In this document: positions 60,024 through 64,000 of the stretch, in pieces
Numbering within the stretch: position 1 is the stretch's first letter
How the letters are laid out: every line of letters starts with the position of its first letter
Source: Congeria kusceri
Taxonomy: Eukaryota > Mollusca > Bivalvia > Myida > Dreissenidae
Reading direction: 5' to 3'
DNA length: 64,000 nucleotides
NCBI GenBank assembly: GCA_027627225.1
Contig: JAPFQT010000034.1
Span: forward strand, 1,332,001 to 1,396,000
Made by a program: the position numbers and the translations under genes
The notes under the pieces: generated by a model
What the model saw: the letters and a program-made list of their open reading frames with translations, nothing else
Databases searched by the model: none
Told to the model about the DNA's origin: nothing

Positions 60024-60149
60024 CTTGACAAGACCTCAGGTTGCAATCCTCAACTTGATAACTATCGCAACCATGGTCACTTCTGTCGGTACAGGTCCTG
60101 TGTCTGGCTCAAGTTCCATTCCAGCTGTTTACTCCCTGGCTGACCAATC
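60024..60149 (-). pseudogene. Decayed thrombospondin type-1 repeat exon
   Basis: The minus strand opens DWSA in one frame, then TAG, and continues in the next frame as ARHRTCTDRSDHGCDSYQ and VEDCNLRSCQ up to a strong donor CAAG|GTAAGATG (60023-60022). WSxW plus R-TC...C...C...C is the thrombospondin type-1 signature. The GG(A)TGTGG step expected for CGxG is short by one base, a GGA has become TGA and there is an in-frame TAA, so the first half is broken. I infer a relic of an extracellular TSR-containing gene. Confidence 0.5.
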
Positions 60150-60249
60150 TATTTCTGTACATCACTGCCAGGCCCATCTGTTCCTGTATGTGTGTAAATA
60201 CAACTAAATAATATTGGCACTCATGTGGATGTTGTGTTAATAATTATAA

Positions 60250-61325
60250 GTGAAGACCTAATCAAGCTTTATATTAACAAGAGTTATCAGCCTTTATCAC
60301 TACAAAAAAAGAGGCATATTTCTCCTAAAATGCTGGTCACAGATATCGAGGTTGTGCGTGAAACTATGGTATCTGATATACAAATGTTAAGCAGATACAA
60401 TAGTTTCACGCTCAACCCTCGATATAAGTCTTGGTCAGTGACCTTATATAATGACCTTGAAGACATGTGTGATCTTTAGTTGAATATCTGTAGCAGACAT
60501 AGAGATAATCCTACTACATTGTAGAGCTATGGGCCTTGGTCAGTGACCTTATACAATGACCCTGAAGACATGTGTAAAGCTTCAATTGAATATCTGTAGT
60601 AGTTACAGAGATATAGAATTGTTGCACGCCAACTTTAACCTGAATTCATAAGTACAAAAAGAGGCATATTTCTGCTAAATTACTGGGCAGATTGATGGGC
60701 CTTAGTCCGTGATCTTACATAATGACCCCAAAGACATATGAAGTCTCAATGGTGTAGTGGATATGGTGTCTGCCTTGCGACCAGAGGTCCCTGGATCGAT
60801 CCCCACTCAGGCAGCGTTCTCAAGATCTTTCCAAAGACACCAAGTACTGGTTCTGCCCAGGAAACCCACTCAAGAGTGTCTATAAGCCAAGGCTTTCAAT
60901 GCAATCAAGCTAAAATAAATAGGTTTAAACTAAACTAAAGACATGTGTGAAATTGAATATCTGTAGTAGTGTTAGAGATATGGAGTTGTTGCCACGCAAA
61001 CTTCAACCTGAATATTTAAGTACAAAAAGGAACATAATTCTGCTAAATTGTAGGTCAGACTTATGGGCCTTGGTCAGTGACCTTACGCAATGACCTCAAA
61101 GACATGTGTGAAGTATCTTTTTAATATCTGAAGTAGTTACAGAGATATGTACTTGTTACACGCAATCCTTAACCTGAATTTTCTCTTGCACGCAAACCTT
61201 AACCTGACTTTTCTAAGTCATATCTGTAGTAGTTACAGTTACAGAAACCTTAACCAGAGCATTATGGCGATGCGGACAAACAGGTGAGTAGTGTAGCTTG
61301 AAGTATTCGGTGAATAGTCGAGCTA
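60250..61325. repeat. Tandem repeat, about 165-bp unit (CTTGGTCAGTGACCTTA)
   Basis: Four to five units carry TGGGCCTTGGTCAGTGACCT, AATGACCTTGAAGACATGTG, AATATCTGTAGTAGTTACAG and AAAAAGAGGCATATTTCTGC. One unit is split by a SINE at 60741-60936. The last unit is compressed and ends GTCGAGCTAAAAATG. Confidence 0.85.
60741..60936 (+). mobile_element. tRNA-derived SINE with target-site duplication
   Basis: The head (GTGTAGTGGATATGGTGTCT, GGATCGATCC) is followed by a body with AAGTACTGGTTCTGCCCAGG and a tail TAGGTTTAAACTAAACT. Flanking AAAGACATATG (60730-60740) and AAAGACATGTG (60937-60947) differ by one base and lie in the tandem repeat, where one copy is expected. They mark an 11-bp target duplication. 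This is the best-preserved copy in the window. Confidence 0.8.
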
Positions 61326-61616
61326 AAAATGTAAGTACTCAACAGGTCACCTGTACTTGAAAACAGAAGGGTGATTTTGGCAGGTAGATAATCAAACATT
61401 ATCAAATATGTCTGCATAGGTTTTTAAACAGAGATAAATACTGTCTGCATAAACATTTATCGCACTACCTCAAAAGGTTTCTATTGCACACATATTTATT
61501 ACCCGTAATAGTCTACATTTGATGTTACTCTGTATGTATGTCAAGACCATATAGAGTTCATATGCTGCCAGTAAATGCAGTCAAACATTGAGTTCTATAA
61601 CACTAAACTAACTTAC

Positions 61617-61700
61617 CAGCCCTGTTGAACAGTCGGCCTGTTACTGGGAAGATCGTGTCCACAGCCTCTTCCTTCATCTCCACAGCCTCGCAATGACATA
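61617..61700 (-). CDS. Candidate symmetric internal exon (phase 1-1, 84 bp)
   Basis: Acceptor TATCTTCCAG|TATG and donor GCTG|GTAAGTT are both strong. One frame reads CHCEAVEMKEEAVDTIF then PVTGRLFNRAG, entering after one base of a codon and leaving with one, so it adds exactly 28 residues. A second frame starting ATG (MSLRGCGDEGRGCGHD) is also open. It may belong to an unidentified upstream gene, or serve as a 5' untranslated exon of the TRIM-like gene. No domain recognised. Confidence 0.5.
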
Positions 61701-62059
61701 CTGGAAGATATGGTGAACATAGAAATCAATGAGTACATACAAGCATACAATTCTTATAAACTATATTTTACTAATTATGCTATGGTGGTTAATTTTTTTT
61801 TGCTGTATGGTTTTGCTTTATGTTTGTTTTTGTCTTTTGAAACACCCCATGTATATTGACATATATGTTAACGTGAATTCTGAATACAATTAGAATTTTG
61901 TTATTTTATGTCTACTACTAATGTTCCTGCGCCTGCAAATGTGTCATCGATGACCAGTGTTTATATTATTAAATTAGTTTTGTAAAGTGTGTTTTGTCAA
62001 TTGTTTGAAGAAACAAGGCCATCACATTTAGCAATGCTTCGTTATTAATTATTCGCAAT

Positions 62060-62325
62060 TCTAACATGATACTCACTACTTTTACTGTAGACACAGAACA
62101 AAATTATAGTTGTTAAACTTCCCAATAAACAACGCCAAAAGTAGTCCCGATTCTGAGCGGAGCATAGTAAAATATAGTTCTCATTACAATTGCAAAAATA
62201 TTTGTCAAATCATGTTAGAATCAAAATAATTTTTGCGTTTTCGTTGTTCATCGACCAATAAACAATTCTTTGTTGTTCCAATGTGTGGCTATTAAACCAC
62301 TCGGGACAAAGACCTTGTGGTTTAA
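62060..62325 (+). repeat. Hairpin-tailed dispersed repeat, copy 7 (3'-truncated)
   Basis: Well-conserved ATTCTAACATGATACTCACT, GATTCTGAGCGGAGCATAGT and GACCAATAAACAATTC. It ends abruptly after TTGTGGTTTAATTGG, before the second hairpin arms. Confidence 0.85.
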
Positions 62326-62739
62326 TTGGAGATGGGCTCTGATTTGTTAGGGTCTACAAAATTCACAGATTGGAGCAATGTCTGGAATATATCTGTTCTC
62401 TGCTTTGTCTGTATGCATACAAATCATTTTGCAAACGGAGAATTGTCCTTTTATATTGTACTTTCTGCTAATGTATTCTCTTATTCTGTGAAGTAAGTTG
62501 AGGTATCACAAAATAGTTTTAGTCTGACAAAAAATCAACAAAGGGTAGTATTCTAAACTTTTGTGCAATTATGAGTTATGGTTCTTGTAAGCTTTACTTA
62601 CACCTGCTATCGTAAATCATTCTGTGCAGAATTAACAAAATGCCTTTTATCATTTTTGACTTATGCTTTGCACACTCATAAATAAACGGAAAATAATTCA
62701 ATTACCTTACAAGTCAGGTTCTTGCATGCAACACACCAT
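62326..62739. other. No gene recognised
   Basis: AT-rich, nothing recognised. Confidence 0.4.
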
Positions 62740-63945
62740 ATGGTGATGCTGATCATTTCTGCCAATTTAACTGAAAATCCCAGCATGCATGACAATATTA
62801 TGCTCTTGACAATTATTTGACCTTTGACCTTAATTAGTGACCTTGAAGTTTAAGCTACAGACCTGGTTCTTAAACGCCACGTGCCGTCTCATAATGATCA
62901 TCACTTCTGCGAAGTAATTTGAAAATTCTTCCATGCCGGGCAAAATTATACTTTGGTCAAAGTCAATGACCTTGGACCAAAGGACCTGGTTGTTGCATTG
63001 CCACATGCTGTCTCATTATGCTTATCATGTCAAGTCATTTGAAAATTCTTCCATGCTGAACAAAATTATGCTGCGACAGAGTCCATGGTATTAATTCTAT
63101 TATTTGACCTTTGACCTTTAAATGTGACCATGACCTCGGGCCTAGTTGTTGCGCATGACACACCGTCTTATAATGGTCATGACTTCTGCTAATTTATTTG
63201 AAAATCCTTCAAAGTTATTGCCTGGACAAGAATCTTAACATATGTACATTAACTTGATCTTTGAACTTTAAGTGCAACCTTGACCTTGGACCAAGGCATC
63301 TGATTCTTGCACGCCACACACCGGCGCATAATACAAAAATCCTTCCTTGCTGGATAACATTATGCTCCGGCCAGGGTCTATGGCTTAAATTCTTGTATTT
63401 GACCCTTGACCTTTAAGTGTGACCTTGACTTTGGACGAAGGGACCTGGTTTTTTCGCGCGACACACCATCTCACTGCTTAGCACTTCAGCCAAGTTATTT
63501 GAAAACCCTTCTCTGCTGGACAAAATTATGCTCCGGACAGTATCTAAGGCTTAAATTCTTATATTTGACCTTTGACCTTTAATTTGACCTTTGACCTTTA
63601 AGTGAGACTTGACCTTAGACCTAGGGAACTGGTTCTTGTGCACGACAAACCATCGCACCATGCTTAACACTTGGGCTAATTTATTTCAAATTCTTTCCAT
63701 GCTGGACTATATTATGCTCCGGACAGGGTCTATGGCTTAAATTCTTATATTTGACCTTTGACCTTTAAGTGTGACCTGGAACTTGGACATAGGGACCTGG
63801 TTCTTGCGAGTGACACACCGTCTCATTATGTTTAACATTTCTAAGTTATTTGAAAATCCTCCAATGTTGGACAAAGTTATTGTTCGGACAAGAATCCGAA
63901 CATACATACACACGTACATATGTACGTACCCATGGACAGGGTAAA
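62740..63945. repeat. Tandem repeat, about 185-bp unit (TTTGACCTTTGACCTTTAAG)
   Basis: Six to seven units carry GACCTGGTTCTTGC, GACACACCGTCTCATTATGC, AAGTTATTTGAAAATCCTTC and GGACAAAATTATGCTCCGGA. Some units hold an extra TTTGACCTTTGACCTTTAA. TGACCTTTGACCT words resemble nuclear-receptor half sites by sequence only. The array reaches almost to the end of the window. Confidence 0.88.
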
Positions 63946-64000
63946 CACTATTAGTCTAGCCATCATTGATGGTGGGGGCATAAAAAAGCTGCACATGATT

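Noticed and set aside
62740..63945. Array of nuclear-receptor binding sites (TGACCTTTGACCT)
   Set aside because: The words are part of a long-unit tandem repeat found in many places, so no regulatory role is supported by the sequence alone.

Overview
The window reads as nuclear DNA from an AT-rich, repeat-dense animal genome, most likely a heterodont bivalve and possibly a dreissenid mussel. Three things point there: a B-box/coiled-coil/beta-propeller TRIM-type gene of the kind greatly expanded in bivalves, tRNA-derived SINEs, and foldback repeats whose arms read GCGTAAAGTGTCGTCCCGG, a motif I associate with bivalve genomes. The species call is inference from repeat flavour. No bacterial operons, rRNA, CRISPR array or viral genome was seen.

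One gene is well supported: a minus-strand TRIM-like gene with three coding exons (58728-58394, 55441-54429, 53500-53148). GT/AG borders and phases agree and give 566 aa: two B-boxes, a coiled coil and a C-terminal beta-propeller, but no RING. Two CACGTG sites lie about 240 bp upstream and a poly(A) signal lies at about 52309. Intron 1 is about 2.95 kb and mostly repeats. A minus-strand 84-bp phase 1-1 exon candidate (61617-61700) and a decayed thrombospondin type-1 exon with an intact donor site (60024-60149) lie upstream.

Elsewhere gene content is sparse. Weakly supported plus-strand candidates are a two-exon small gene (28371-29072, 115 aa), terminal-exon-like pieces (26520-26597, 32090-32294, 37333-37509), a GC-richer segment readable on both strands (38190-38875), and a 54-codon ORF at 25334. 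None has a recognised function.

Most of the window is mobile and tandem DNA. From left to right: a hAT-like MITE with perfect 5-bp target duplication (2574-2835); a TIR element split by a foldback repeat (2982-3314); SINEs; a Harbinger-like 761-bp element with TTA duplications inserted in a 26-bp minisatellite (9437-10197); a related 26-bp array (19508-20118); a 1.2-kb TIR element filled with simple repeats (20426-21654); a 22-bp array (32373-32965); a TTAA-flanked TIR element (40891-41393); and a 3.4-kb interspersed repeat of about twenty 165-bp units (41792-45236). The right end is GACC-rich long-unit tandem repeat. A roughly 330-bp family with a hairpin 3' half occurs at least seven times. 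Nothing suggests that the genes form a pathway. The window looks like one innate-immunity-type TRIM gene at the edge of a repeat-laden intergenic region.
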